In this document: one piece after another, positions 44,896-55,334 of the stretch | How the letters are laid out: each line of letters starts with the position of its first letter | How positions within the stretch are numbered: the first letter of the stretch is position 1 | Assembly (NCBI RefSeq): GCF_963678635.1 | Contig: NC_087068.1 | Coordinates: 17,177,872-17,241,871, forward strand | Direction of reading: 5' to 3' | DNA: 64,000 bases | Source: Symsagittifera roscoffensis | Taxonomy: Eukaryota; Xenacoelomorpha; Acoela; Convolutidae | Notes under the pieces: model-generated | The model's database searches: none | Seen by the model: only the letters and a program-made list of their open reading frames with translations | Told to the model about the DNA's origin: nothing | Translations under genes and position numbers: made by a program

Positions 44896-45963
44896 GCGTT
44901 TGATCAAGGACAGTTGTGTAATACGATTGTTTGTTTCTTTTGTAAGTTCTCTAGTGACACAAGCTTTAGGATGATGGATGCAAGATTGTGATTAGTAATT
45001 TTTAATATCCTAAACTGTTAGTCCTTAAAATTTTTTGTGGTTAGCCTAACTTGAGTCATGTATTCAGGGTTGGAGAGAAAGTATATATCGATTCGTGAGA
45101 ATGATTTTTACTTTCACGTGGGTAGTCTAAGTTAAGGGTTAACTTACTTAATCTTACTTAGGGGTAGTGATTTGTGATCAAGGGTTGGAGAATAGTAAAT
45201 TGATCCAAAAGGTGCAGGTACACTTAGAACGCAAGTAGTTCGTTAGATACTCTTTTAAACTTACTAAGTTTAAGTGTTATCCTGGGTCATTATCCTAGGT
45301 CAGCATTTGGGGGATCAAGTGAAGGATGAATAACCGAAGTTTTTCACTGTTTATCTTAATTAGAATTGTTAATCTTTAAAAAATTTCTGTTAGTTCTGTG
45401 TTTTGATCAAGGATTGGGTAGTGAATCGACGTTTGAGGTCGTTAAACACTTTTTAATTTGTGAGGGGGAGAACAAAATTGTTCTATTTGATCCAAGGATA
45501 AGCGTTGATGATCAGAATATTTAAATTTAAAAAATATTTAATATACTTCAAGTGAAATTTAGTTAAAGATCCAAGGGAGGCGTTGATGATCTGTTGCTTT
45601 AAATAAGATTAATTTAAGTGGAAACAAGGATAAGCCTTGACAATTTAGGTAAAAATATAAGTGAAAGAAAAAGATTAAGTTTTAGTTTTGATGATGTTAG
45701 TAATTTTAAGGTTTGCTGTTAATTTTTAGGTGATGAAGCTGGGATGCAGAGATGATTTATATATACTAACAATTTGTTTTTTATACTAAATAATTTTTTT
45801 TTATATTTTAAAAAATATTTGTTCCAAGATGTTTTATATTTACTGCAGATTTTTGGGGAGAACGAATAGGGATGTTTTTATCAATCGTTATTGTACAATA
45901 AACAGATTTGGCGCCTTTAATGATCGTTGAAGAATTGCTTCAAAGATTCTATGTCAGTAAATA
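44896..45963 (-). other. 5' leader remnant of an A/B-family element (remnant D)
   Basis: Aligns with B 27005-27985. It keeps the three AGGGTTGG-type motifs, the AGAACAA palindrome (45469-45484) and three GATCCAAGG-type stem-loop units (45489, 45568, 45619). Relative to B, everything from early gag to the start of the basic ORF is missing at the 44895 junction. Confidence 0.75.
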
Positions 45964-46182
45964 TTAGTCTAAATTCACTGCTGGTAAAAATCTAAATATA
46001 AAAGTTTGAGTTGGCTTTTGTTGTACGAGCATGAAATCTATTGGTAGATTTCGTTCTAGTTGTATGTCGTCTCTTGTTCGATGTCGTCTTTCAATACCGG
46101 GTACTTCTCGTATTGTTCGGAAAAATGGCTTTGATCTATTGAGTCGTAGAGACATTTCTACTAAACTGTCGTCATATAACAT
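45964..46182 (-). CDS. Short Arg-rich leader ORF (remnant D copy)
   Basis: 72 codons from ATG 46182. It keeps SLRLNRSKPFFRTIREVPG and an Arg-rich patch (ERRHRTRDDIQLER). It differs from the B copy at many third positions while the peptide core is kept. It is unlikely to be expressed as part of a functional element, since the neighbouring genes are broken. Confidence 0.5.
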   Translation of the reverse strand: MLYDDSLVEMSLRLNRSKPFFRTIREVPGIERRHRTRDDIQLERNLPIDFMLVQQKPTQTFIFRFLPAVNLD

Positions 46183-46282
46183 TTTTGAATTGTTATTTTT
46201 GTCTAATTTTAGTCTAATGTTTTGGTTTGTTCTAATCTAAGTTGTTTGTAAAGTCTTGTTTGAGACTTTTGGTCGCAAAAGA

Positions 46283-46534
46283 TGAGTTATGACCGAGGTG
46301 GTTAAACTCATAGAGTAATTTCAGATTAGGTACACCGTCTGCTCGTCACGCTATCTTATTTCGGCCAGATAGATTCGTGCAATTTCTTAGTCTAATACTG
46401 ATCTTAATCTTACTTTTGTATTGCTTAGTCTCAATAGATCTAGAGTATACTGGTTTATTACGAGCCGGTCTCTTGGAGAACGCAACTAAGTTCTAAGTTA
46501 AATTCAAATCTCTCTGGTGCTGAAATTACAAGTA
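46283..46534 (-). repeat. Truncated LTR (remnant D)
   Basis: Begins TGAGTTATGACC on the + strand and matches the B LTR for 252 bp. It stops abruptly at 46534, where accessory-ORF sequence begins. The missing part is the outer third of the LTR. It is nearly identical to D' (51960-52203) in inverse orientation. Confidence 0.85.
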
Positions 46535-47087
46535 TGGGCAGTGGGGGAATTTTCGTTTTAAAGTTCTATGGGCTCCGGTTTCAGTTGGAAATTGTCAGAT
46601 TTGGGGATGCCGATGATGTTATAGATTGTGAGAGCTGGTGAATGGTGAGTGTTTGAGGATGCTGTAATTGTTGCTGAAGCGTGAAGAAATTATCCAATTC
46701 GCTTTATAAGTCAGTATTTACAGGGTTATTGTTATCTGGCGGGTCGCTTGTTAAAGGGGAATATATAGGTGTCGCATCTGTGTGGGATGAAGGAGTGGAT
46801 GGAGCTTCAATTTTGATTTGGGAGTGGAGAGTTTGGAAAAGGGATTGGGAAAAAGTGGACGGGTTGGTTTCTGAGTCGGCTAATTCGTCGGGTGTTTCTA
46901 TGTCTGAGTTATCGTATTGGAAAATAGTGTTATATATAGTGATAGTAGAGTTAGTAAGCTTGATAAATTGTTAGAATTACGTAATTCAGGTGCGGGGAAA
47001 GCAAAAAAAAGGAATGATGGGAACGTTGCTTTGAAGGTTGGCTGGGTAAGAAATGGAACGATGGATGGATCCAACCTGGCGGCTCAT
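46535..47087 (-). pseudogene. Accessory ORF remnant (remnant D)
   Basis: Starts at ATG 47087 (MSRQ... like A and B) and holds only the Ser/Pro-rich N-terminal part, with frameshifts. It is fused at 46534/46535 directly to the truncated LTR. TTTCTAG at 47094-47100 again provides an acceptor-like AG before the ATG. Confidence 0.75.
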
Positions 47088-49670
47088 CGTGGACTAGAAA
47101 GGTGATTGTTCTGAGAACGAAAGTTAGTGGTATGTGGTTTTTCTATGATTATTTCACTTGTTTCGCCTATATTTGGTTGCTGCTATTAGGATGTGTGTAA
47201 TCGGACTTTGTGGATAACTACGTCTCGGAGAGATTAGCTCTGTCAGGGCTATATTTCGGAAATTTCGTGGTACTAAAGATAATGGATGGTTATGGTTTAT
47301 GGTTTGTAATTGTGGTGCAGTAGATAATGTTTTCCTGGTGTTTTGTGAATCGTCATATGTTTTTGGTATTTCTGATGTTTTTGTGTTGTATTCTTTTATT
47401 TGAGCGTCTAGAAGTATTTTATTTATTGATGTTGAGAAAATTCCAAAAAATCCGGCATAAAGTATGCTTGCTACGCTTGCTTGTTTATACTTGTGTTTGT
47501 TTTGCGCATGTATTATAGATTCCTTTAAGTAATGAAAAAAAAAATCCAAAAAAGTTAAACGTTGCGTATAATATAGTTAATCTTTCTAAGATGTAAGAGG
47601 ACCATCCTAGAAAGGCAAGAAGTTCGTTTTTCAATTTTACAAAACTAAAAATATTTATTGGTGATATATCTTGGGATCTGTATTTTTCGCCATTTAGATA
47701 AATGTAATCTTCTATTTCTTTAAAGTATCCGCTGTAATCTTTTGCGTAGATGTCGGAAAATCCTGCAGTTTCTGCAACTTTTCGTAAATTTTGGTCTATG
47801 GATAGTCGTTGTATAGTGTCCATTTTTGTGAGTAGTTATTCTTGAAATTGTTGTGTACGGATGTAATGTTGAATGTCGGAATTAGAGTAAGTACCTATTG
47901 ATTGTAATTTGATGTTGGGGTTTCGAGTAATAACTCTAATACTTTCTGGTGAAATTTTTTTTAATGGTTGCATAAGTGTAGGATATGGTGTGAAGAGGTA
48001 ATATTTGTCCTCATCAGGGTTTAATTGTACAACATTGTGGCTGTTTTTGATCAACAGGGGACGGTTGTATCCCAAAAAAAAGTTCATATTGAGAGTGCAT
48101 CTACAAAATGTATTTTGTTTTTTTAGAATATGGGAATTCTCTTATAACATCTTTTATCTTCAAAAACATATAATGGTGATACTTTTTTGGTACAAGTATA
48201 ACACCATAGTATGTTTCCTTCGTAGTCAAAAAAATTTGATCTGTTTCCTGATAATAAATATCCTGAATAAGGGGTTTTCAGAACTGCAAATTTGTGTTTT
48301 TTCAAGTTCGCATAAGTGATGGAGTATTTCAAGTTCTGATAAAGACACTTCTTGAAAAACTCTGCTTATTGTGTAGTCTAATTTCATGTCTAGGTGAATA
48401 TCATAGTAGATTGCGCCAAAATAGGTCTTGTTCATGAGTGATAGTTCTTGTAAACGTGTACTGTCTTTGTCTTGTGGTTTAACTTTTTCACCAGTTCTTC
48501 CTGTGTTTTTTTAAAAGATGTACTGGGATGTATGAAATTTCGTCGTTAGTTGAAGGGTGATGTATTGCATGTTTTATCGTGTTTAATTTTCCTGTATTCA
48601 TGTCGAAACCTTGTTCGTATTTGACAAGAATTTTTGAATATTGTATCTTGTAAAGTGGTGTGCTATATTTACAAGCGAGTTCTGTTTCTGGGTAAATTTG
48701 GAAACGTGTTAGCTTGTTTTCTTTATTATGAATATCTTTAAATTGATAATTAATTTGTCTGATTTTATCAGGATTTACTTCTTCATAGGGGATGGATTCA
48801 ATAAATTATTTTTGGTGAAAATTTATCATTCAAGCGTGTGTTGTTGCTACTTGATATGTGGTACATGTGTCTTCGGGGAACCAAACAATAGTTGCTTGTG
48901 CTCGTGTAGTAGGATGGCAATATCCTTGGTCTTTTTTGCAGGGGAGTCGGATTCCTTGATGAATTATTGTGTCTTCTTCTAAATGTCGTCTTGATTGTAC
49001 TTTTTCAGGTGAAACTTTCTAATAAAAAAACCTTATTTTTTGGTATTCTTTGTTTTTAGTGTAAGCTTTACAATTTGAGGGGTTATTTATACCGATTTTT
49101 ATCATGAAGATCATAAGTCAATCGTCCATGTGCGCCGTGAATTGCAAAATTGTCGTCGTACTTTATATGACCTTGGTATCTTTCAAGCTCGACCTGATGT
49201 GCAGAGTCTTGGAAGAGTTGAAAGTTTACCAATTTTCTATTTGTGCGTTTGTTGTTGTAAGTTTTAATCGGCTAAGTTCGTTTTTACATTTGTCAAGGCT
49301 GAGATGCAAAAATCTTTCGATGTTACTTCGATAGAAAGATTCATGATCTAGTCTATTTTTTTTCTATTTGCAACTTGAGAACAGTGTACTTTCTTCTCGG
49401 AAAACGTTGCTGTGAATTTATATCCTGTTAATGTTGTAGCTTGAGCTTTCGAGTATAGTGTAGCTATTATGTTTGTTGTTTCTTTAGCTTGTGGTTCAGA
49501 TTCGCATTGAGTTACTTGATTTATTGCATATTTGTGTAGTTTTTTTGTTCATTTTCTTCACAGTCATAGTGTGTGACTAGTAAATCTTGGGCTCCTCTTC
49601 GGGGGGAAGGGCTGTTATGATTTTGTGGTTCTGAAAAAATAAAAGGGAGAAGGGTTTAAAAAAATAGTAT
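47088..49670 (-). pseudogene. Envelope-like gene remnant (remnant D)
   Basis: Broken pieces in several frames match the B envelope along its whole length: tail and hydrophobic segments (47154-47549), membrane-proximal ectodomain (47485-48087), central part (48123-48435) and N-terminal half to about 49620. Frameshifts and stops are spread evenly, so this is an old copy. The segment 47485-47823 is the best preserved (GYFKEIEDYIYLNGEKYR). Confidence 0.88.
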
Positions 49671-51255
49671 CCTCAATTAATACATGTTTTTGTCGTCCTC
49701 GTTTTGGCGCTTCTCGTATTCGGCTTCTCCCTCTGGCCTTGTTTCATTTTCCTCCGTTTATTTTCGTTTCTTGTCGTGTTTAATAGATTTTTTTTGTTTT
49801 GCGTTGCCGGTGTTCTTTTCAGAGACACTCCTGTTTTCAGTCTCCTACATGTTATTGCTTGGAACTTCCCATACAACGTGTAATTGATGATTTTGATTGT
49901 CTGCTTTTCTTGACTAGAACGATTGCGTTACCGTTAGCGTTCCGTGTCGTTCTCTTTTCATATCATGTGAGATAATCCAATTGGTTCTCTTCTCTGCCCG
50001 CACCGAAGTTTCATGGATAAAAATCGATTATAATGGATTTTTGTTGAATAAAATGTTGTCTACATTATCCATTATCATGGCAAATTTAGACAACGTAATG
50101 GATTTTTAATCCATTTTAATCGATTGTTTTCAAAAATAAAAACCCAATAAAATTCTTTACAATCGAATAAAATCCATTTTTGTTTTCAATATAATGAATT
50201 ATTTTTTGACATAGATCCATGAAAATTGATTAAAGTTTGTAAATAACGACTCTATTTTTTGCAACTTTCTGCAAAATTCGAACAAACGCGTTCACCCAGG
50301 GCGGCCAATATGTAGTAATTTTGAAGAGGCCAGTATGTAGTAATTTTCCAAAATGTACCCAAAAACGTTCTTTTTACCAGTCTTTTCTCTAGAAAATTTG
50401 CCTGCAACGCTAAAAATGTTGTAAAAATACGATCTTTTAGGTGTTGTGGGAGTGCTCGGAAAATCAGTTTGGCCGACTTGAAAAAAAGTCGACTAAATTT
50501 TCGATATTTTTTCAAAGTCCCCCCACGCCCTCCCCCCACATTTCGCTCCTCACCCGTTCCCCCATCTACGCTTTCTTTCCCGCATTTAATTCCAAACCAC
50601 CCCCACCCAACGTCTTTACCACATTCCCACTAAACACCCCCACCAGGACAGGTAACTATGCGGTACAGGTAAACGTTTACGCCCCCACCCCTAGCCGTTT
50701 ACCCATACTACATAATTACCTATCCAGGCAGGTGGGGATGTTTAGTGTTTATTGGGGGTGTGGTAAACGCGTCAGAGGGGTTGTTTTGGGTTTAAACGCA
50801 GTTGTGGCGAAAAAAACTCAATTAAAATAATAACAAAAATACGTGATGTTTTTTATAAATTTTCATAAACGCGATTGAAGTTTGGAAAAAAATGAAATTT
50901 AGCGAGAAAACAGAATAAACAATTTAAGTTTAACATTATTGTGAAAAAAAACAGCACACCGAATTAATTTAATAAATGGAATATAATCTATTATAATTGA
51001 ATAAAACTGTATAATTTTCTTTAATAAAAATTTTGACAATAAATTGAAAGTAGTTAACTTTGATCGATTATAATCGAATATTTTTGATATTTTATAGATA
51101 CTGGCACTGAAAATTTAAAATCATCCTTCATTATCGAAGAAACTTCAGTGCGGGTGATTAGAAGAATCTTCTTGTTCGAATTTTCGAGTTTCGGCAATCC
51201 GAATTTTGAGGTTTGATTTGAACTCTTGCATCACAGCGACAAAAAAAACTCATCG
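49671..51255. other. Unassigned interval upstream of remnant D
   Basis: No supported gene. 50030-50220 is rich in loose AATCCATTTTAATCGAT repeats on both strands. 50515-50620 is a C-rich strand-biased patch. 50611-50770 is an inverted repeat (next entry). The open frames here are low-complexity. Confidence 0.4.
50611..50770. repeat. Imperfect inverted repeat with C-rich and G-rich arms
   Basis: The left arm 50611-50660 (TTTACCACATTCCCACTAAA...) pairs imperfectly with the right arm 50712-50770 (...TTTAGTGTTTATTGGGGGTG) around a loop of about 50 nt. It could be a fold-back element or MITE remnant. No target duplication was found. Confidence 0.45.
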
Positions 51256-51567
51256 TCAGCCGCAGAAGGTTTTATTTAAACAACTGGGCCTCTTGATAGT
51301 AGTCAAGTAGTCAACTGTTGCCATCTTGCTTAATGGTAAGGGCCTGATGTCAAAATTAAACGTTAGTGGTCTATTTACGTAGCGTAACCACTTTGACTGA
51401 AAGATCTTCGAGCGTGAGCTTCCCTCTAAAGCGCTAATCAAAGCCTGATGGCTGGCAACTAACAAGAAAGCTGAAACACAAAAAGAATAATCGAAATGAT
51501 CTGCCGCCCAAACAATACCGAGCAGTGCAAATTCGTTTTTCGAATATGTTTCTTTGTCTCCCTTCAA
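51256..51567 (-). pseudogene. RNase H scrap from another gypsy-type element
   Basis: The frame reads ETYSKNEFALLGIVWAADHF, ASHQALISAL and ATVDYLTT in order. This is the RNase H pattern (the E-x-E.L region, DHQAL and D.LSR blocks) with the DHQ Asp replaced by Ser. It is a third gypsy lineage, distinct from A/B and E, and isolated. Confidence 0.7.
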
Positions 51568-51574
51568 ATATCTT

Positions 51575-51712
51575 GGGTGCTCAATTTTCTGGAATGTTTT
51601 GCAGTAACGCAGTTCTCAAATTTAATCGTACAACTCTAAGGATGGGTGCTCAATTTTCTGGAATGTTTTGCAGTAACGCAGTTCTCAAATTTAATCGTAC
51701 AACTCTAAGGCA
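51575..51712. repeat. Tandem duplication, two 69-bp units
   Basis: GGGTGCTCAATTTTCTGG starts at 51575 and again at 51644. The two units look identical over their length. As 69 is a multiple of 3, the plus frame repeats the same 23 residues; I see no wider gene. Confidence 0.9.
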
Positions 51713-51824
51713 TCACAGATTACTCCGGTTCTATATATTTTTTTTTATAATTTTTCGTATATTTTTTCAAACTCTTTTTTATTTTTGTCTGACAGAAAAA
51801 ATGATTGTCTACTGCCTTCTGTAT

Positions 51825-52203
51825 TGGAACCAGATCTAAACCAAATTTTATTATTGGTTATGATTCTTATATTTTCTTCCTATAAAATATTGAATACTAA
51901 ACAGTCATACTCCATCAAACAAACAACCCACTTATTTGTAAGTGCTGAAATTACTTGTAATTTCAGCACCAGAGAGATTTGAATTTAACTTAGAACTTAG
52001 TTGCTTTCTCCAAGAGACCGGCTCGTAATAAACCAGTATACTCTAGATCTATTGAGACTAAGCAATACAAAAGCAAGATTAAGATCAGTATTAGACTAAG
52101 AAATTGCACGAATCTATCTGGCCGAAATAAGATAGCGTGACGAGCAGACGGTGTACCTAATCTGAAATTACTCTATGAGTTTAACCACCTCGGTCATAAC
52201 TCA
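51825..52203 (+). repeat. 5' LTR of element D' (+ strand)
   Basis: 379 bp from TGGAACC to ...TAACTCA, in the A orientation. It is followed by the primer-site position and the leader ORF, so this is a 5' LTR. It is slightly shorter than the B LTR because of internal deletions. The four bases before it (GTAT) are not the ACAG found at A and B. Confidence 0.85.
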
Positions 52204-52484
52204 TCTTTTGCGACCAAAAGTCTCAAACAAGACTTTACAAACAACTTAGATTAGAACAAACCAAAACATTAGACTAAAATTAGACAAAAATAACAATTCA
52301 AAAATGTTATATGACGACAGTTTAGTAGAAATGTCTCTACGACTCAATAGATCAAAGCCATTTTTCCGAACAATACGAGAAGTACCCGGTATTGAAAGAC
52401 GACATCGAACAAGAGACGACATACAACTAGAACGAAATCTACCAATAGATTTCATGCTCGTACAACAAAAGCCAACTCAAACTT
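52204..52484 (+). CDS. Primer-site region and partial Arg-rich leader ORF (element D')
   Basis: TTTTGCGACC at 52206-52215 stands where B has its TGG primer site. ATG at 52304 opens the leader ORF, identical to the D copy for 60 codons up to the assembly gap. The rest of D' is lost in the gap. Confidence 0.6.
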
Positions 52485-52684
52485 NNNNNNNNNNNNNNNN
52501 NNNNNNNNNNNNNNNNNNNNNNNNNNNNNNNNNNNNNNNNNNNNNNNNNNNNNNNNNNNNNNNNNNNNNNNNNNNNNNNNNNNNNNNNNNNNNNNNNNNN
52601 NNNNNNNNNNNNNNNNNNNNNNNNNNNNNNNNNNNNNNNNNNNNNNNNNNNNNNNNNNNNNNNNNNNNNNNNNNNNNNNNNNNN
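52485..52684. other. Assembly gap, 200 N
   Basis: Exactly 200 N, so the true length is probably unknown. It separates the + strand leader of D' from the - strand 3' region of E; the join should not be taken as real adjacency. Confidence 0.98.
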
Positions 52685-53118
52685 GCCTTCAACCAGTCCA
52701 CGCACTGGTGTCTACCCAAGTCTTCATGTGACACTCGCTCGAGACCCAAAGCTTCCGCCAACTCTTGCCTGCATTCCAGATCTTCCAATTCCAGCTCCTT
52801 TACCTTCTCCAGATATCTCGACCGACTGGTCTCCGCCGGTCCCTCCACCCTCTTGCTCTCCACCACTACCACCGAAGATACTACCGAACTCTGAGGTGTT
52901 GATGACGTTGCCTCCTCGGCCTCCATTGGTGCGGCACCTGGTAATCTGGTCAGGCTGCTCCTCGAGCTGTCTCTAGAATCGGCCGTCGCTCCCAGGCGAC
53001 TGGATAAAGTTCTTGAGTTAGAGAAAGGTGGATTTGGAGGTGGCCCGAATGTGAATTGGGCCGCCTCCAGCAATTCTACCTCCAACGCGCTTATGTGCCT
53101 TTGGAAGACATCATTCAA
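52685..53118 (-). pseudogene. C-terminal part of the SGNH gene: linker and coiled coil (element E, cut by gap)
   Basis: Follows the SGNH frame after a TAG (VE-stop-LNDVFQ), probably a former Trp codon. It reads VFQRHISALEVELLEAAQFTFGPPP (split here by function: helix, then Pro-rich), a Ser-rich stretch, then a Glu/Leu/Lys heptad-like segment (YLEKVKELELEDLEC). It runs into the gap. Confidence 0.5.
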
Positions 53119-53784
53119 CTATTCCACTCCCCTAGGCCTGTCAAAGTGGATCCCGTCTGAGGATGCATCGTCGGGGAAAACAGATCGCTCCATCTGCTCG
53201 GCTACGTCCAGTAATCCGACGGGAAGGACACTCCTTTGATGTATTTGCCTGATTATTTCGTTCAGGTTTCGCACCTTCGTGTTCATTTCCATCGCGTGTT
53301 GGTTCGCCTTCATGTTGTAGGGAATGGTACACACCGTGAGAATGGCAGGATCCATTTGAATCCGCAATTCCTCAAGGATGCAGCTCAACTTGTCATGTAG
53401 CTTCATTACCTTCCTGGACTCCCCCCTGGACACGTCATTCGTCCCGATAATTAGAGTCAACGTGTATACTCTCGTCATCCCTAGCATCTCAAGTGTTGCC
53501 AACATCTGTGGCGTCGCAGCTCCAGCAAAACTTAAGATCCCCGTTTGCCAATGTGATTGAATCCGGGTCAGCACCCGCAGCAGGCTGTCCCCTATGATTA
53601 GGTGGACCGCACCTTCTGGTACACGTGGCTGCGTGAAGTATTCCACCCAAGCTGCGTCATGGAAGCAATCCCTCCTGACTCTTTGTGCCGTGCTCCAATC
53701 CATGCGATTGTGCCTGTGGACCTGCCCTCCGTGTTCTTCTTGTAGCTTGAGATTACCACACTCCTGATCGGTTGCTCCCTCCAC
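53119..53784 (-). CDS. SGNH/GDSL-type hydrolase domain (element E downstream gene)
   Basis: A 221-codon frame with the SGNH blocks in order: IIGDSLLR (block I, Ser67), FAGAAT (block II Gly, near 87), IIGTNDVSR (block III Asn, near 116) and SSDGIHFDRP (block V Asp210, His213). Between them is an alternation of hydrophobic strands and helices expected of the fold. All four catalytic-type residues are present. Such esterase-like domains are known in CR1/L2-type LINE ORFs and Ngaro-type retroelements. Their role there is unclear, possibly acting on lipids or acyl-modified targets. The frame is preceded by a frameshift near 53760 and ended by a TAG. Confidence 0.8.
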   Translation of the reverse strand: MEGATDQECGNLKLQEEHGGQVHRHNRMDWSTAQRVRRDCFHDAAWVEYFTQPRVPEGAVHLIIGDSLLRVLTRIQSHWQTGILSFAGAATPQMLATLEMLGMTRVYTLTLIIGTNDVSRGESRKVMKLHDKLSCILEELRIQMDPAILTVCTIPYNMKANQHAMEMNTKVRNLNEIIRQIHQRSVLPVGLLDVAEQMERSVFPDDASSDGIHFDRPRGVE

Positions 53785-54840
53785 GTCGGGGGTAGCTCCA
53801 CTCTTGCTGGACTCTCACGATTCCTTAGTTGTAGCCTCTCGTTCAATTCTTTCAGACGTGACGAGCTGCCGCTCACCTGGCTACCGCTCGGGGTTGAACT
53901 CGGGGTATACCCAGGCAGTGCGACGTCCATCAATGGACGTATCGGTTGTGTCTCTAGGCCACGCAGGGAGGACGTTGACTCAGTTGGTATCCATACCTCC
54001 AACCCCTCATTCATATGCTCCTGAGCCGCGCGGTCAAGGTTAAATCGTCCCATCGATCTGGGAGCTTCGTCCACCTCCATACGCGACTCTGGTCTTGAGC
54101 CGGTAACCATTCGCTCCTTGGGCCTGGCCCCCTTTTGCACATCGAGCTCGCGTTGTCGTTGCTGGATTCTCTCATGTTCCGACTTCAGCTGTTCACAATT
54201 CACGGCATTCTCTCGCACCCTTTGCTCTTGTAGATGCTCGGCCTTCAGCATATCAAGTTCCTTCCGCGCTTGGTCCTTTTCGACGACCGCTTGATCTCTC
54301 TCCAGATTCGCCTGATCTCTCTCAAGCTTCGCTTGATCCCGGTCGAGGTTCGCTTTGTTCCTCTCCCTCTGTGTCCTCTCAAGTTCTCTCTTCCCGTTTG
54401 TTGCGCTCGCGTCATCGATGGCATCTTACTCGTGCTCTGGCCCGCTGATCTTGCTGATGGTCTGATCGGTAGTGGGAACTCCCCTGCGCCATACTCGGTG
54501 TTGTTGCCCAAGCCAGGGTTCCTTGCCAAGTCGAATCCCCTTATTCATCCATCCACATTCCAGGAGAGCCATCTGGTTTACTCTTGGTTGGATATTCCCT
54601 CAGTGTGTAGCCGACCATCAAGACAGCTTCTGTTGCAGACTCCCTGCATTCACCCTGTTCTTCTAGCTGGAGGATGGCGTTCAGCATCACTGCCATCCTC
54701 TCATCCACCTGGGTATAATCCAGGTCCCTCAAGCGTCTGTATAATTCATCGAGCGTGGGCCTTTTCAGAGCCGATGGCATGGACTTCCAGAATCGAAATG
54801 CCATTTCTATAATTTCTAGATGATCTTGAGTATTAACCAA
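53598..54840 (-). pseudogene. N-terminal part of the SGNH gene: helical domain and coiled coil (element E)
   Basis: Pieces in several frames. 54541-54840 is a helical 99-codon segment starting MVNTQDHLEIIEMAF. 54245-54529 and 53598-54251 give an Arg/Glu/Gln-rich coiled coil (LKAEHLQEQRVREN, HERIQQRQRELD) and then a Ser/Pro-rich linker. The order suggests one protein of about 650 residues or more: helical head, coiled coil, linker, SGNH, coiled coil. This layout recalls ORF1/Gag-like structural proteins. Whether it belongs to E or to a separate nested element is not proven. Confidence 0.5.
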
Positions 54841-55334
54841 CTTGTGAATTACCTTACCACTTGAGAACTACCTTACCAACTTGAGTATTAGCGTACCAAC
54901 TTGAGTATTAGCGTACCAACTTGAGTACTTGAGAATTAACTTCTTGAAGCGTTGTTCAACTTGTGTGTTCGTTCGAGAACTTCTTTTCTTTCAATTGAGT
55001 GTAGTTGGGTAGTCAATTTGACTTTACCAAATCAATCTGAAAATAACACTTGATTTTTAGACTAACATGCTATGTTCCTAACCTAAAACCCCCTGCCACT
55101 ATAGTTAAAACCTTTTCCTTTTCGTTCTACTAAAATAGTTCAATTGGAAGTTTTCTAAAAGCATGCAGATTCATTTTATGTTTTAGCACCATCAATCATT
55201 TAAAATTTAATTGTCATGCCAATCGCGTTTTAAGATCTTTTTACCTGTGCCGTGCCCCAATACCCAACTTGAGATCCCTTCATACCCATCTTGAGATCCC
55301 TTCATACCCAACTTGAGATCCCTTCATACCCGAC
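54841..55334. repeat. Noncoding interval with two short tandem repeats (element E)
   Basis: ACCAACTTGAGTATTAGCGT (20 bp) repeats two to three times at 54875-54930. A 22-bp unit CCCAACTTGAGATCCCTTCA(TA) repeats three times at 55262-55330. Both share CCAACTTGAG, suggesting a common origin. The interval separates the pol frame from the SGNH gene. Its position would suit a promoter or splice region. Confidence 0.7.

Noticed and set aside
50441..50830. 129-codon ORF in a C-rich patch
   Set aside because: Low-complexity Pro/Thr text created by the C-rich arm of an inverted repeat; no domain or conservation.
53119..54840. SGNH gene as an ordinary host esterase
   Set aside because: No signal peptide, flanking coiled coils, stops and frameshifts, and same strand and composition as element E favour a retroelement gene; not fully excluded.
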